Shown here piece after piece: positions 63,708-64,000 of a stretch of 64,000 nt of DNA. The notes below the pieces were generated by a model, which was not told the DNA's origin, did not search any database, and saw only the letters and a program-made list of their open reading frames with translations. The translations under genes and the position numbers were made by a program. The stretch covers positions 1 to 64,000 of the forward strand of contig LJHT01000008.1 in the NCBI GenBank assembly GCA_001295905.1, given 5' to 3'. The first letter of the stretch is position 1. The number at the start of each line of letters is the position of its first letter. The DNA comes from a beta proteobacterium AAP51. GTDB lineage: Bacteria; Pseudomonadota; Gammaproteobacteria; Burkholderiales; Burkholderiaceae_C.

Positions 63708-63989
63708 CTACGCGCCGGGCCGCTTGCGTGGCCACAGCAGGTAAGCCAGCGGCCCGAAGGAGCCCGCCACCGCCGTCAGCAACGCCCAGGGCCACCAGGG
63801 CCGGCCCTGGGCGCGGCAGTCGCGGACGATGAAGCCCACCAGCAGCGTGCAGGCCACGACGAGGTCGATGGTGATCTGCGTGCTGCCCAGGTTGGCAAAG
63901 CCGCCCTGCCAGATGCCGAGGTAGCCCAGCTGCCACAGCACCCAGAGCGAAAAGGCGCCGAAGCTCAGCGTGATCAGCCACAGAACCAT
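63708..63989 (-). CDS. DUF2834 membrane protein
   Basis: 93 residues with three predicted membrane helices (LWLITLSFGAFSLWVLWQLG; QITIDLVVACTLLVGFIV; WPWALLTAVAGSFGPLAYLL). The pattern of a short loop, TQITIDL and VRDCRAQGRPWW fits DUF2834. It is convergent with the last eCIS gene (39 bp between stops) and marks the end of that operon. Housekeeping-looking, unknown function. Confidence 0.82.
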   Translation of the reverse strand: MVLWLITLSFGAFSLWVLWQLGYLGIWQGGFANLGSTQITIDLVVACTLLVGFIVRDCRAQGRPWWPWALLTAVAGSFGPLAYLLWPRKRPGA

Positions 63990-64000
63990 CTTGTAGGGGG

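Overview
The window is from a GC-rich betaproteobacterium, most likely a Burkholderiales member of the Leptothrix/Rubrivivax/Ideonella/Roseateles kind. The clues are extreme third-position GC, a PEP-CTERM sorted protein, an aerobic 2-aminobenzoyl-CoA (anthranilate) operon, and many ATGA-overlapped gene pairs. The assignment is inference from gene content, since no rRNA or tRNA is present.

Layout. (1) 1-12159 is an accessory, visibly lower-GC island: a 5'-open Rhs gene, a Tn3-family transposase remnant, a secreted Cys-rich protein, an HExxH putative metalloprotease, a nucleotidyltransferase, a truncated GNAT, a second Rhs gene translationally overlapped with a TPR protein (candidate immunity), a truncated YD-repeat gene and a damaged TPR gene. 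Several junctions cut genes in half. (2) 12171-22531 is an alpha-glucan/mannan utilisation cluster: a divergent AraC regulator, then GH13 alpha-glucosidase, phytanoyl-CoA-dioxygenase-like protein, a decayed zinc alcohol dehydrogenase, an esterase, a GH92 alpha-mannosidase and a secreted GH13 amylase with a glucodextranase-type C-terminal module. (3) 22640-30289 holds a lipoprotein, a divergent AraC/peroxiredoxin-like pair, an OmpR-type two-component system, a Spondin_N PEP-CTERM protein and a TonB-dependent receptor. (4) 30448-35989 is a minus-strand operon for aerobic 2-aminobenzoyl-CoA degradation (fused flavin monooxygenase/old-yellow-enzyme, MarR, enoyl-CoA hydratase, acyl-CoA dehydrogenase, RidA). 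Its perfect TTGACA promoter element overlaps a 20-bp inverted repeat that probably is the MarR operator.

(5) 36222-63669 is the centrepiece: a complete-looking extracellular contractile injection system (eCIS; Afp/PVC/Streptomyces-CIS-like) in one 26-kb, 21-gene plus-strand operon. It encodes one sheath, one tube, a gp26-like chaperone, a DUF4255 terminator, an AAA+ ATPase, a CIS_tube protein, a LysM protein, hub, spike, gp25, two large gpJ-like wedge proteins, a gpI-like protein, a 1260-residue DUF6519/beta-helix protein and two terminal DUF4157 (eCIS-core) proteins that are probable cargo. Immediately upstream lie an orphan sigma-54 enhancer-binding protein and, just before the first eCIS gene, a near-perfect sigma-54 promoter (CTGGCAT-N5-TTGCA at 37489-37505) preceded by dyads suitable as enhancer sites. 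The particle therefore appears to be switched on by sigma-54 through its neighbouring activator. The window closes with a DUF2834 membrane protein on the opposite strand.

No tRNA, rRNA, CRISPR array, intact insertion sequence or replication origin was recognised.
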